Under the pieces are notes generated by a model. The model saw only the letters and a program-made list of their open reading frames with translations, made no database searches and was not told where the DNA came from. DNA of 64,000 bases from assembly GCA_019422525.1 (NCBI GenBank), contig JAHZDE010000005.1, forward strand, positions 62,001 to 126,000. Direction: 5' to 3'. The stretch is from Clostridiales bacterium. Its GTDB lineage: Bacteria; Bacillota; Clostridia; Oscillospirales; Acutalibacteraceae. Within the stretch, counting starts at the first letter, position 1, and each line of letters begins with the position of its first letter. The translations under genes and the position numbers were made by a program. Positions 8,646 through 19,345 of this stretch are shown piece after piece.

Positions 8646-9221
8646 TTATGCTTTTTCTTTTACAAACAAAGGCAATGGCTCCAGGAAAATAATATCATCC
8701 CGGTTTGCCGCGTCGCCTTCCGCCAAAACGGCAGCTCTGCCCACGATATTTCCGCCAAATTTTTCTACCAGGGCTTCCATGGCTTCCAGAGACTCACCGG
8801 TACTAATCACATCGTCTACAATCAGCACACGCTTGCCTTCAATCGCTTCCTTGTCCTCTTCGGACAGAAAGAGTTTCTGCACATGGTCGGTGGTAATGGA
8901 TTTCACTTCTACGTGGATAGGATTGCGCATATAGGCTTTAATTCCTTTACGCGCGACTACATACCGCCGCACTTCCTGCCGTGCCATTTCATAGCACAGC
9001 GGGATTCCCTTGCTCTCCGCAGTAACCACCACATCGTGCTCCGGGCAGCGCTTGAGCAGCTCTTTTGCTGCACACTCCGTAATTTCCACATCGCCAAACA
9101 TGACAAAGCCAGCAATATCCACCGTATCACTGATAGGGCAAATCGGCAAGTCACGGGTACATCCAGCGATTTCCATTCGATAATATTGTCTTCCGTCTTC
9201 TTTTGTAATCAATTCTGCCAT
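8646..9221 (-). CDS. Adenine phosphoribosyltransferase-like protein
   Basis: Type I phosphoribosyltransferase of 191 residues. The PRPP-binding loop is clear as VLIVDDVISTGES (about residues 132-144), and the fold begins with an Apt-like hood. Segments VVVTAESKGIPL and YVVARKGIKAYM also match adenine PRTases (VVGIEARGF and FVPIRK in Apt). The product is probably AMP from adenine and PRPP, but related genes are regulators or act on other bases. It stands alone between the HIT gene and comEC. Confidence 0.82.
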   Translation of the reverse strand: MAELITKEDGRQYYRMEIAGCTRDLPICPISDTVDIAGFVMFGDVEITECAAKELLKRCPEHDVVVTAESKGIPLCYEMARQEVRRYVVARKGIKAYMRNPIHVEVKSITTDHVQKLFLSEEDKEAIEGKRVLIVDDVISTGESLEAMEALVEKFGGNIVGRAAVLAEGDAANRDDIIFLEPLPLFVKEKA

Positions 9222-9276
9222 GATTTATTTGTTCACTCCCTGCAGATTCTTTGGAATCAAACTGTTTCAGCAACCA

Positions 9277-9615
9277 TCAGCCGGGAGGCCACTTCATGGA
9301 ACGTCCGCCCAAAAGATGGAAATGCAGGTGCTGTACCGTTTGACCGCCGTCTTCGCCGCAGTTGTTGACGATACGATACCCTTTTTCCAATCCCAGCTCC
9401 TTTGCCAGCTTTGCAGCCACCAGGAAAATATGGGAAACTACCTGGCTGTTTTCTTCTGTCAATTCATTGGCAGAGGAAATATGCGTCTTGGGAATCAGCA
9501 GAATATGTACCGGCGCCTGGGGGTCCAAATCGTAAAAGGCCAAAATCTGGTCATCCTCATAGGCCTTTTTACTGGGGATCTCCCCATTTGCAATTTTACA
9601 AAAAATGCAGTCCAT
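9277..9615 (-). CDS. HIT family (HinT-like) nucleotide hydrolase
   Basis: A complete HIT protein of 112 residues. It starts with the zinc-binding CIFCKIANGEIPS (residues 3-15) and ends with the histidine triad VQHLHFHLLGG (about 96-106, HxHxH). Bacterial HinT proteins cleave AMP from phosphoramidates such as AMP-lysine. Length and motif order fit fully. It starts at the ATG at 9615, preceded by AAGGAGG in good position. Co-transcription with the downstream phosphoribosyltransferase (55 nt away) is possible. Confidence 0.92.
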   Translation of the reverse strand: MDCIFCKIANGEIPSKKAYEDDQILAFYDLDPQAPVHILLIPKTHISSANELTEENSQVVSHIFLVAAKLAKELGLEKGYRIVNNCGEDGGQTVQHLHFHLLGGRSMKWPPG

Positions 9616-9715
9616 AGAAACGCCTCCTTTTTACAGAAATTCATCTTTTTTATTGTATCATACTCCGAAAAAAATCTCAACCGCGAAAAAGCTTCAAAAA
9701 CACTTTCTAAAATCA

Positions 9716-9743
9716 ACAGGAGCACACGAATGTGTGCTCCTGT
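9716..9743 (-). terminator. Terminator of alaS
   Basis: ACAGGAGCACAC (9716-9727) and GTGTGCTCCTGT (9732-9743) form a perfect 12-bp stem with a GAAT loop. It lies 10 nt past the alaS stop and is followed on the minus strand by a U-rich tract. Confidence 0.88.
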
Positions 9744-9753
9744 AAAATTCAAC

Positions 9754-12411
<2,658 letters not shown>

Positions 12412-12485
12412 AATGTGTTACGCTCCTTGTTTTAAAATCATTCTATGTGTAAAATATTAAGGATTGCTTTATTAAAGGGAAGATA

Positions 12486-13190
12486 CTATCGCATATGCAT
12501 CGGCGGTTTCGAGCTGCTTTTTTCTGGTTTTCCGGGGCAGCAGTCCGCGCCGTCACAACAACAGTCGCCGTCGCAACAGTCCCCTTCGCTGAGTACCAAT
12601 GCAATAACCAGCAAAACCAAAAAGTATGCGCCAAAGCTCAATAGTCCAAAAACTTGCCAGACGCTTCCCTCTTCGGAGTCGTCCCGGACCATAGTATCTG
12701 CATAGACTACCGCGCTCCAGAATCCGACACACAGGCCCATATAGAAAGAAAAACTCCACCACGGCCCGGCGCCCATGCACCAATATATGACGGAAACCAC
12801 CATACCTGCCAGCCACAGCAGAAATGCAATGATTGTCAGCCAAAGAGAGGCTTTCCAATACATTCCCAACAGATAAAGCAGAAGAAAAACTGTCCAGATT
12901 CCGACAACCGCCAACAGCTCTTTTATGCCGGGAAATGGCATTTGATAGTGATAGAACGCACCGACCGCGCAGCCCGCTCCCACAGTGTTGAATAGTGTAC
13001 AGAGCAGATACCCGATATTCCGGCCACGCCCCGCAAAATAGCTGACAATGGCAAGGACGGTACCCACTCCGCTGGCCACAAAACCAGTCCATTCCGGCAA
13101 AAAGCAGAATGTCGTCCATGCACTAACTGGCATCAATATCATGAGAAATAACGTGAAAATAGCTTGCCGAACTGTTTCCCGTTTCATCAT
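12486..13190 (-). CDS. Polytopic membrane protein with cysteine-rich C-terminal tail
   Basis: Unrecognised protein of 234 residues with about seven hydrophobic helices between residues 8 and 205. A short hydrophilic tail follows in which DCCDGDCCCDGADCC (roughly 208-222) supplies seven cysteines. That cluster could bind a metal or be palmitoylated or crosslinked; nothing in the sequence decides. Its start (GGAG, 6 nt spacing) lies 11 nt after the M42 peptidase stop, so both should share the T-box-controlled transcript. alaS follows 74 nt downstream. No family assignment is made. Confidence 0.75.
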   Translation of the reverse strand: MMKRETVRQAIFTLFLMILMPVSAWTTFCFLPEWTGFVASGVGTVLAIVSYFAGRGRNIGYLLCTLFNTVGAGCAVGAFYHYQMPFPGIKELLAVVGIWTVFLLLYLLGMYWKASLWLTIIAFLLWLAGMVVSVIYWCMGAGPWWSFSFYMGLCVGFWSAVVYADTMVRDDSEEGSVWQVFGLLSFGAYFLVLLVIALVLSEGDCCDGDCCCDGADCCPGKPEKSSSKPPMHMR

Positions 13191-13201
13191 GTTATTCTCC
13201 T

Positions 13202-14227
13202 TTATCCAATATACGCTTTTAACAGCTTCAGCGTATTTTCTGCGCCATCCACATGGGAACGCTCATACCCGTGAGAAGCATAAACGCCCGCGCCGATAAG
13301 TCCATGGCGCACGTCATAGCCTGCACGCAGAGCGGCTTCGGCATCGGAACCATAATGGGGATAAACGTCCACTGCATAGTCAATTCCGTTGTCACGGGCT
13401 GCTTTTATCAAAGCGGTGGTAACAAAATCGTCATAAGGCCCGCCGGAATCTTTTGCACAGATGGAAACCTGCCGTTCAGTACACCGCAGGCCGTCGCCGA
13501 CGCAGCCCATATCCACGCTGAGGACTTCCGTCACATCTTCGGGCACAGAGCCTGCTGCGCCGTGGCCTACCTCTTCATACACGGTAAAGTGCAGATACAC
13601 CTTCCGACCCGGCATTTTACCGGATTCCTTAAGAGATTTGGCATAGGTGAGCAAAATTGCCGCGCTGAGCTTGTCATCCAGAAAACGGCTCTTAATATAT
13701 CCGCTTTCGGTAATCACGGTACGGGGGTCAAAGCACACAAAATCACCGATTTCGATTCCCAGCTTCCGGGTCTCCTCTTCACTGGTGGTGTTCTCGTCAA
13801 TGACCACTTCCATCTCCTCGAATTTTCGGGACTTGTTGTCGTAATCACCGTTGACATGGACAGAAGCATTGTTTAGCTGAAGCGTGCCGGAATACTCCCC
13901 GTCAAACCGAGTGAGAATGACACAATTTTCGGCCTCACAATTTTCCGGCTGCAAACCGCCCACCGGCGACAATACCAGCCGTCCATTGCTTTTGATGGAA
14001 GCAACCACAGCCCCCAAAGTATCCACGTGGGCCATGGCAAACAGGGGATTTCCCTCGCCGCCTAAGCACACCACAACGCCGCCCTTGCGAGTCTTTTTCG
14101 GCTCATAGCCCAGAGCGGTCAGTTCCTTTATGAGATAATCCGCCGCTGCATCGGTTTTTCCGGAAGGGCTGTGAATGGCACAAAGAGTTTTCAGCTGTTC
14201 CATACAGTATGTCATTTCCTGATTCAA
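13202..14227 (-). CDS. M42 family metallo-aminopeptidase (glutamyl aminopeptidase-like)
   Basis: Cytosolic dinuclear-zinc aminopeptidase of about 341 residues, normally assembled as a dodecameric tetrahedron. Metal ligands appear in family order: AMAHVDTLGAVV, then KSRFLDDKLSAA, EEVGHGAAG, SVDMG and a C-terminal ASHGYERSH. I choose the TTG at 14227, which has GGAAGGAA about 5 nt upstream; the ATG at 14215 lacks a spaced site. It is the first gene behind a T-box terminator, an unusual target, so its expression should rise when one tRNA is uncharged. That fits a role in releasing amino acids from peptides. Confidence 0.9.
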   Translation of the reverse strand: MNQEMTYCMEQLKTLCAIHSPSGKTDAAADYLIKELTALGYEPKKTRKGGVVVCLGGEGNPLFAMAHVDTLGAVVASIKSNGRLVLSPVGGLQPENCEAENCVILTRFDGEYSGTLQLNNASVHVNGDYDNKSRKFEEMEVVIDENTTSEEETRKLGIEIGDFVCFDPRTVITESGYIKSRFLDDKLSAAILLTYAKSLKESGKMPGRKVYLHFTVYEEVGHGAAGSVPEDVTEVLSVDMGCVGDGLRCTERQVSICAKDSGGPYDDFVTTALIKAARDNGIDYAVDVYPHYGSDAEAALRAGYDVRHGLIGAGVYASHGYERSHVDGAENTLKLLKAYIG

Positions 14228-14246
14228 ACCGTTCCTTCCTTTCTGC

Positions 14247-14493
14247 AAAAAAATAAGGGTCCCCGTCCGCATGGGACGGGAAACCCCGTGGTACCACCCA
14301 AATTGCGATTTTTGAAATCGCCGCTTTTCTGCCTGTAACGAAGGCCTACGCCTTTACTCTTCGCAAAGGAGCGCTCCATAACGGAAAATGAAGGGCCGGC
14401 ATCACTGCGTTTGTTCAGCGGTCTTTCAGCCGGATTTCACCGAACCGCCTCTCTGTGGAAACGCTGTGCGCCTCTTTTCAGCGCCATATACAG
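14247..14493 (-). promoter_or_regulatory. T-box riboswitch leader with intrinsic terminator
   Basis: The minus strand carries the T-box core GGGTGGTACCACGG (around 14298-14285). A terminator follows: CCCGTCC (14280-14274) pairing with GGACGGG, then a CCCTTATTTTTTT tract ending near 14247. Upstream is a Stem I-like hairpin in which GCGTTT pairs with AAACGC around an AGAGAG internal loop. The tRNA specifier lies in the TGAACAAAC stretch, but the register is unclear (CAA Gln, AAC Asn or AAA Lys). Uncharged tRNA should pair with the core and prevent termination, raising M42 peptidase expression. Confidence 0.9.
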
Positions 14494-14498
14494 TCAAA

Positions 14499-14527
14499 AT
14501 TATACCGCCCACTTTCGACCTTGTCAA
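14499..14527 (-). promoter_or_regulatory. Consensus promoter of the T-box transcript
   Basis: TTGACA (14527-14522) and TATAAT (14504-14499) are both perfect, with a 17-nt spacer. The -35 box overlaps the stop codon of kptA. A promoter this strong fits a transcript held back by attenuation. Confidence 0.9.
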
Positions 14528-15081
14528 GGCATTTTTTCCAGATACTCCGCCGGAACCGACCGGATTAGCCACACATGATTCGCCGACAGAAAAAACTCGA
14601 AGCCTTCCCGCGCCATTTTCCCGGAAGCCACTCGATAAATCACCGGCTTTCCATGGCGTGCGCCGACTTTCCCGGCGGTTTCTGTATCAGACGAAAGGTG
14701 TACATAAAGCCTTCCTTTGGGTAAAAGGCCCTGCTGATCAATAGATGCCACATACTTTTCCCCGGTGCCATGAAACAGATATTCCGGCGGCTCCTTTCGA
14801 GTTAGCTCCACATCCACAGGAATGGAGTGTCCTTGGTTAGCCCGGATTTTGGTGCCGTCCTCATTAAACGAATACCGCTGCTTTTCGTCTGTGCGGACAA
14901 TTTCTTCCAGCAGTTCCCGGGTCAGGGGATGGACTTTGGAAACACCTACAATCAGTGCATCCACATCAGCCCAGCCGTGTTCGTCCAGCACAACACCCGC
15001 TTTCTCCGGATGATGCCGCAAAATCATGCTGATATATCGGCTGGTTCGGGTGAGTGCATCGGTATTTTTCTTTCCTCTCAT
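14524..15081 (-). CDS. kptA: RNA 2'-phosphotransferase (Tpt1/KptA family)
   Basis: The enzyme moves an internal RNA 2'-phosphate to NAD+, giving ADP-ribose 1'',2''-cyclic phosphate. The protein of 185 residues shows the conserved parts in order: RTSRYISMILRHHPEKAG, LDEHGWADVD, IRANQGHSIPVD, EYLFHGT and YVHLS. The catalytic Arg and His residues are present. The ATG at 15081 has AAGGAGGG 5 nt upstream; an earlier in-frame start is not supported. In bacteria lacking tRNA introns its physiological substrate is unsettled. It is apparently a single-gene unit. Confidence 0.92.
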   Translation of the reverse strand: MRGKKNTDALTRTSRYISMILRHHPEKAGVVLDEHGWADVDALIVGVSKVHPLTRELLEEIVRTDEKQRYSFNEDGTKIRANQGHSIPVDVELTRKEPPEYLFHGTGEKYVASIDQQGLLPKGRLYVHLSSDTETAGKVGARHGKPVIYRVASGKMAREGFEFFLSANHVWLIRSVPAEYLEKMP

Positions 15082-15168
15082 ACTTTCCCTCCTTGTTCCT
15101 GCACAAAGTCTTTTCGCTTTCATTATATCGTCTTTTATACGCTATTTCAACGGACATGCTGCCCACTT

Positions 15169-16449
15169 CTATTGCAGCACCTTCATAACATTTTCCATTT
15201 CTGCCTGGGTTTGCTGGGTGTCCAGATAATCCCACGAGTAAAACATAAACCCGTCACAATCAATTTCCCGCCCGGCTATTACCTGACGGGCCAATATATC
15301 ATCAGCATTTTCCCACGTTCCATCATCGGCATCCGAACCCGCTTTGTATATTGCCAGGCCTACATAAAAAGAAATGGAATCTTCCAGTATAAGATTTTTC
15401 CAGGTTTCAATGGTTTCCGTAAAAGGCAGCGCCTCATTTTCAAAGTTCACATACATTTGGGGACAGATATAATCAATATAACCTTTTGCAGCACACCAAG
15501 TGGGAACATCGGCTCCCATGGCCTCATCATTAGACAGATTTCCTTGTGGAGCAATTCCAAATAAAACATTGGGATTGGCTTCTTTTATTTTTTGGTATAC
15601 CAGAGAAACCAGCGCGTTAATATTGGAGGTTCTCCACTCTTTGAGAGGAAGCGCCTGATAGCCGCTTTCTTTGGCTTTGGAAACATAGGATTCATAGGAA
15701 GTTTTATCAAAAGAGGCATCCTGCGTGGGATAAAAATAATCGTCAAACTGGATACCGTCCACCTCATAGTTTGCGGCGATTTCCGCCACGCCTTCAGCAA
15801 TATAGCTTCGGACTTCTTCTACACCGGGATTGTAATAAATCCCATTATCCGTCTCTACTGTCCAGCCTGCCTTCGTTTCGTCCCCTTTCCAAAGAGTATA
15901 AGGATTATCCTGGGATAAAATCGTGGGCGTTTTTTCGGAGCGGATTCGCAAAGGGTTGACCCAGGCATGAATGGCAAGCCCCGCTTTATGAGAAGCTTCC
16001 ACCATATATGCAAGAGGGTCATAGCCCGGGTCCACTCCCTGCGTACCACCTACAATGTGGGACCAGGGAAAATAAGCGGAAGGGTACAGAGAATCTCCAA
16101 AAGGACGGACATGGACAATCAATGTATTCATGCCCTTTTCTTTGGCGACCGAGATAATCTTATCAAATTTTTCCCGAAACACTTTCTCTCCCTCGCCCGC
16201 TGTATCCAGAGACATAAACGGGACCCATACTGCCCGCATCTCTTCTGTGGATGACGGTGCCGGAGCTGTTTGGGATGACTGCTCCTTCGCTATGTTTTTT
16301 TCGAAATTCCCCTGCGATGAAAAAGATTCGTCTGTTTGCCGAAAGGCTCCGGCTATCATAGTAATAGCGACCGCAGCCACCAAAAGTCCAGCCGCCAATA
16401 CTCTGGGATAACGCAGCCGTATGTTTACAAGAATTCGTCTTTTTCTCAT
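15169..16449 (-). CDS. Membrane-anchored family 10-like glycosyl hydrolase (GHL10, DUF187)
   Basis: Protein of 426 residues with a basic N-terminus and one transmembrane helix (about residues 16-34). A Ser/Thr/Gln-rich linker follows, then a GHL10 TIM barrel starting at EEMRAVWVPFMSL. Family landmarks are NTLIVHVRPFGDSLYPS, HAWVNPLRI, VDGIQFDDYFYP and YICPQMYVNFE. Members are envelope-associated, with proposed peptidoglycan or glycan hydrolysis; the substrate is not shown here. The start at 16449 has GGAAGGA upstream. It is transcribed away from the DUF1294 gene. Confidence 0.87.
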   Translation of the reverse strand: MRKRRILVNIRLRYPRVLAAGLLVAAVAITMIAGAFRQTDESFSSQGNFEKNIAKEQSSQTAPAPSSTEEMRAVWVPFMSLDTAGEGEKVFREKFDKIISVAKEKGMNTLIVHVRPFGDSLYPSAYFPWSHIVGGTQGVDPGYDPLAYMVEASHKAGLAIHAWVNPLRIRSEKTPTILSQDNPYTLWKGDETKAGWTVETDNGIYYNPGVEEVRSYIAEGVAEIAANYEVDGIQFDDYFYPTQDASFDKTSYESYVSKAKESGYQALPLKEWRTSNINALVSLVYQKIKEANPNVLFGIAPQGNLSNDEAMGADVPTWCAAKGYIDYICPQMYVNFENEALPFTETIETWKNLILEDSISFYVGLAIYKAGSDADDGTWENADDILARQVIAGREIDCDGFMFYSWDYLDTQQTQAEMENVMKVLQ

Positions 16450-16578
16450 TTTTTCCCGTCCTTCCAGGCCCGCATTGACACTCGGGCGGAATTCCTGTAC
16501 CATAAGTTCAGGATGTTTTATCCCTATGCGGTCTTGTCTCAGGATAGAACTCAGATGACAAAAACAGGAGGGCTACGC

Positions 16579-16866
16579 GTGGAATTTCTCTTTTCTCACC
16601 GATGGGCAATTCTCATTGTCTGGTTCATCGTCATCAATCTAATTTCCATACTGATTACCATTCACGACAAGCGCAGTGCGCAAAAAGGACGCTGGCGGGT
16701 GCGTGAAAACACCTTACTGCTGTTGGGCGTATTGGGCGGCGCAATTGGGATGCTCGCTACCATGAAGAAAATTCATCACAAGACCAAGCACATGAAATTT
16801 ATGGTGGGGCTTCCCTTGATTCTTCTGGTACAAGTGGGACTACTCATGGTTTCTATATGGAAATGA
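16579..16866 (+). CDS. DUF1294 small membrane protein
   Basis: Membrane protein of 95 residues with two or three helices. Between the first two lies the family hallmark HDKRSAQKGRWRVRENTLLLLGVLGG, then KKIHHKTKHMKFMVGLPL. This D-K-x-x-A-x-x-x-x-x-R-x-x-E arrangement is characteristic of DUF1294; the function is unknown. The GTG at 16579, with AGGAGGG 6 nt upstream, is the best start although the frame stays open further 5'. A HAD phosphatase gene follows 24 nt later. Confidence 0.85.
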   Translation: MEFLFSHRWAILIVWFIVINLISILITIHDKRSAQKGRWRVRENTLLLLGVLGGAIGMLATMKKIHHKTKHMKFMVGLPLILLVQVGLLMVSIWK

Positions 16867-16890
16867 GGCTTTTAAAAGGAGGCGGGCATT

Positions 16891-17613
16891 ATGAAAAAAG
16901 CTCGTTACCCGGTACTGCTGCTGGATGCAGACGGTACCCTGTATGATTTTGAAAAATCTCAAAAAAATGCTTTATTGGCTGCTTGCCGTCAGGCAGGCTT
17001 TTTAGCACCAAACATCGACTTTTCTAAAATGCTGGACTGTTACAGCTGCATCAATCAGAGCTGGTGGAAAAAGCTGGAGCGGGGAGAGTGTACCAAACCC
17101 CAATTGCAACTGGGAAGGTTCCACGACTTTTTTGTGGAGATGGGGCTGCAATACGATGCGTCAACCTTTAATGATATGTATATGGAGGAACTGGGAAACG
17201 GTTCCTTCCTGCTTCCCTATGCAGAAGAGGTATGCCGGGAGCTGGCCAAAAGCTGCAAACTGTATATCGTGACCAACGGCGTTTCCCGTACCCAGCGGCG
17301 GCGTATCGGCGCATCCCCGTTGGCGGAGCTTTTTCAAGGGCTATTCGTCTCGGAAGAAGCCGGGGCACCCAAGCCTGAAAAACGCTATTTTGAGTATGTA
17401 TTCCGCCATCTTGGAAATCTCGATTTGCGGGATATTCTTTTGGTAGGAGACTCCTTGACCTCAGATATGCAGGGAGCCGAAAATGCCGGCCTGGACTCCT
17501 GCTGGCTGAACCCGTCCCGCCTTCCCCGCCCGGCCAAACCATCTGTTACTTACATGATTCATGACCTGCGGCAGCTTTTGGATGTGGCTCTGTATGGAAA
17601 ACAGCCTTCATAA
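16891..17613 (+). CDS. YjjG-like HAD family nucleotidase
   Basis: HAD phosphatase of 240 residues. The nucleophile motif LLLDADGTLYDF (Asp12/Asp14) is followed by motif II in LYIVTNGVS. Motif III/IV follows as KPEKRYFEYVF and ILLVGDSLTSDMQGA. The long helical cap and the FxxVFxxLG pattern match the YjjG group, which dephosphorylates non-canonical pyrimidine nucleotides. Substrate identity here is an inference. An AAAGGAGG site precedes the ATG. Probably co-transcribed with the DUF1294 gene. Confidence 0.88.
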   Translation: MKKARYPVLLLDADGTLYDFEKSQKNALLAACRQAGFLAPNIDFSKMLDCYSCINQSWWKKLERGECTKPQLQLGRFHDFFVEMGLQYDASTFNDMYMEELGNGSFLLPYAEEVCRELAKSCKLYIVTNGVSRTQRRRIGASPLAELFQGLFVSEEAGAPKPEKRYFEYVFRHLGNLDLRDILLVGDSLTSDMQGAENAGLDSCWLNPSRLPRPAKPSVTYMIHDLRQLLDVALYGKQPS

Positions 17614-17635
17614 AAAAACTTTGCAATCCCCTGTA

Positions 17636-17663
17636 ACAAGAATTGCCTCTTTGCCATACACTA
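17636..17663 (+). promoter_or_regulatory. Possible sporulation (SigE/SigK-type) promoter
   Basis: CATACACTA (17655-17663) fits the mother-cell -10 pattern CATANNNTA, with an AC dinucleotide about 17 nt upstream. An overlapping TATAAT (17662-17667) has no good -35. Tentative. Confidence 0.35.
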
Positions 17664-17692
17664 TAATGTAATTCGAAAGGAGGCAATTCAAT

Positions 17693-17821
17693 ATGTGCAA
17701 CAACAACTTTGGCGGATGCTCCTGGATTCTCATCATTCTCCTGATCCTGTGCTGCTGCGGCGGCAATGGACTGTGCGGCGGCAACAACAATGATTGTGGC
17801 TGCGGCAACAGCTGCTGCTAA
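17693..17821 (+). CDS. Small Cys/Gly/Asn-rich single-helix protein (42 aa)
   Basis: Short gene with an excellent AAAGGAGG site 8 nt before its ATG. The product has a hydrophobic helix (about residues 11-19, WILIILLIL) flanked by Cys-, Gly- and Asn-rich ends containing CCCGGNG and CGCGNSCC; 10 of 42 residues are Cys. Similar tiny proteins in spore-forming Clostridia are annotated by resemblance as high-cysteine or YjcZ-like, and a spore-coat or membrane role has been supposed. The upstream mother-cell-like -10 element agrees but is weak. A terminator follows. Confidence 0.75.
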   Translation: MCNNNFGGCSWILIILLILCCCGGNGLCGGNNNDCGCGNSCC

Positions 17822-17841
17822 TCTTCCCCTTACGCAAACCG

Positions 17842-17867
17842 AAGGCGGACGCTTCTGCGTCCGCCTT
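17842..17867. terminator. Shared terminator between the small Cys-rich gene and rlmH
   Basis: AAGGCGGACGC (17842-17852) and GCGTCCGCCTT (17857-17867) form a perfect 11-bp stem with a four-base loop, between convergent genes. Confidence 0.8.
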
Positions 17868-17911
17868 TGGGCTTACATAATCATTTATCCGAAAGGGTTT
17901 CCCTTTCTCCG

Positions 17912-18391
17912 TCACTTGTGATATTTCCCGTGATTTTGAATTTGAAAAGCACGGTATATCTGTTCGCAGAGCATTACACGAGCCAACTGATGCGGAAACG
18001 TCATCGGAGACATGGAAAGACGAAGAGTGCCCGCTTGCTTCACTTTATCGCTGAGTCCAAAAGAACTTCCGATGACAAAGCTTACGGAAGACTCTCCGCG
18101 GGAAGCCAGATTTTCCAGTGTTCGGGCAAGCGCCGGTGAATCAATTTCTTTTCCTTCAATGCAAAGAGGAATCAACGCACTTCCTTTTGCAGCCGTTAAC
18201 AGCTTTTCTCCTTCTTCCGAAAGAGCCTTTTCAATCTGTGCGGCGGAAGGATTATCTGGCAAACGACTTTCCGGCAGTTCTGTGATGGAAAAAGTGCAAA
18301 AAGTTTTTAAACGCTTGGCATATTCTGCACAGGCTTCCCGCCAATAGCTCTCCTTTAATTTCCCTACGCAAAGAATTTGCACATTCATCAT
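17912..18391 (-). CDS. rlmH: 23S rRNA (pseudouridine-1915-N3) methyltransferase
   Basis: SPOUT methyltransferase of 159 residues that modifies helix 69 of 23S rRNA. It opens with VQILCVGKLKESYWREACAEYAKRL. The SAM-binding trefoil knot is visible as FVIGSSFGLSDKVKQAG and LRLSMSPMTFPHQLARVMLCEQIYRAF, ending in the invariant HGKYHK. Length matches the family. GGGG at 8-nt spacing precedes the first of two Met codons. walJ lies upstream on the same strand, as in Bacillus, but a terminator separates them. Confidence 0.96.
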   Translation of the reverse strand: MMNVQILCVGKLKESYWREACAEYAKRLKTFCTFSITELPESRLPDNPSAAQIEKALSEEGEKLLTAAKGSALIPLCIEGKEIDSPALARTLENLASRGESSVSFVIGSSFGLSDKVKQAGTLRLSMSPMTFPHQLARVMLCEQIYRAFQIQNHGKYHK

Positions 18392-18412
18392 ATGACATTC
18401 CCCTTTCTAAGC

Positions 18413-18444
18413 AAAAAAGCCGCCTGGGAAATTCCCGGACGGCT
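18413..18444 (-). terminator. Terminator of the walJ transcript
   Basis: Imperfect GC-rich hairpin between 18419 and 18444, followed on the minus strand by six T. It lies between the walJ stop and the rlmH start. Confidence 0.7.
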
Positions 18445-18479
18445 CTATTCTTCTGTAAAATAACGTTTCACCCGAATTT

Positions 18480-19274
18480 TTAAAATAAAATCGTGCTGCC
18501 TTTCAAATTCTCTTTTGGTGCAACCGACAGCATAAAATCCTGATTCTCCCGAAGCCCCGCCATTTTTAACGAGCAAAGAGCCGTTTGATAGGCAAGCTCT
18601 GGCGTGTTATTTTCACTGCTCAAGTGAGCCAACAAAAACCGAGTTGCCCCTTTGCCTGCCAGATGCGGAAGATAATCCGCACATGCCTCATTAGAAAGGT
18701 GTCCAATAGAGGACAAAATCCGGCGCTTGAGCGGATACGGATAGGGACCATTCTGCAGCATTCCCACATCATGGTTCGATTCCATCACCACAAAATCGGC
18801 TCCTTCCATCATACTTTCCACTTCCGGGGTAATTACGCCCAAATCAGTGGAAAAGCTCACTCGATGGTCATCAACCGTTTTTACCAGATACCCATATCCC
18901 TCTGCACAATCATGGGAGGTGTGAAAGGGAATGATCTCCATACCGGCACAGGATATTCCTTCGGGGCCAATCACCTGACAAGGAAATTTCCCATCCAGCA
19001 CCTGTGCATCATTGAGTGCTTCCAAAGTACCGCGGGAAGCATATACCGGCACATGATTCCGACCCGCAAACACTCGCAACCCCTTTACATGATCGCTGTG
19101 CTCGTGGGTCACGAAAATTCCCTCAATAGCCGAAAGCGGAATTTCGCATTTTTTTAGCATTTCTGTAATCTGCTTGGCACTTCTGCCAGCATCAATCAAA
19201 ACGCCCCGCTCCTGCGAGCCTATATAATAACTGTTTCCGCTGCTCCCGCTGAAAAGGGGACAAAGTCTTGCCAA
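18480..19274 (-). CDS. walJ: MBL-fold hydrolase, YycJ/WalJ family
   Basis: Metallo-beta-lactamase fold protein of 264 residues. The start region LARLCPLFSGSSGNSYYIG is diagnostic for YycJ. The metal motif THEHSDH is present, and further ligands occur in HTSHDCAEG, FSTDLG and ESNHD. WalJ is implicated in coordinating cell division with replication and DNA repair, probably as a 5'-3' exonuclease. I choose the TTG at 19274, 8 nt after GGAGG; the GTG at 19289 overlaps that site. No walRK genes are in the window. Confidence 0.9.
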   Translation of the reverse strand: MARLCPLFSGSSGNSYYIGSQERGVLIDAGRSAKQITEMLKKCEIPLSAIEGIFVTHEHSDHVKGLRVFAGRNHVPVYASRGTLEALNDAQVLDGKFPCQVIGPEGISCAGMEIIPFHTSHDCAEGYGYLVKTVDDHRVSFSTDLGVITPEVESMMEGADFVVMESNHDVGMLQNGPYPYPLKRRILSSIGHLSNEACADYLPHLAGKGATRFLLAHLSSENNTPELAYQTALCSLKMAGLRENQDFMLSVAPKENLKGSTILF

Positions 19275-19308
19275 AGTATGTACCTCCACTTTTTCCGCTC
19301 ACACAAAC

Positions 19309-19329
19309 AGGGACCCCTCCGGGTCCCCT
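19309..19329 (-). terminator. Terminator of murA
   Basis: GGGACCC and GGGTCCC form a compact hairpin with a four-base loop. It is followed on the minus strand by TGTTTGTG and lies 17 nt after the murA stop. Confidence 0.65.
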
Positions 19330-19345
19330 ATACGTTTTATAATTT

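Noticed and set aside
14247..14493. Assignment of the T-box to alanine
   Set aside because: alaS is downstream, but no GCN codon sits convincingly in the specifier loop; the identity is left open.
18480..19289. A WalRK/YycFGHI cluster around walJ
   Set aside because: No walR, walK, yycH or yycI is next to walJ here. The two-component system at 36-38 kb is distant and lacks the PAS-type kinase of WalK.
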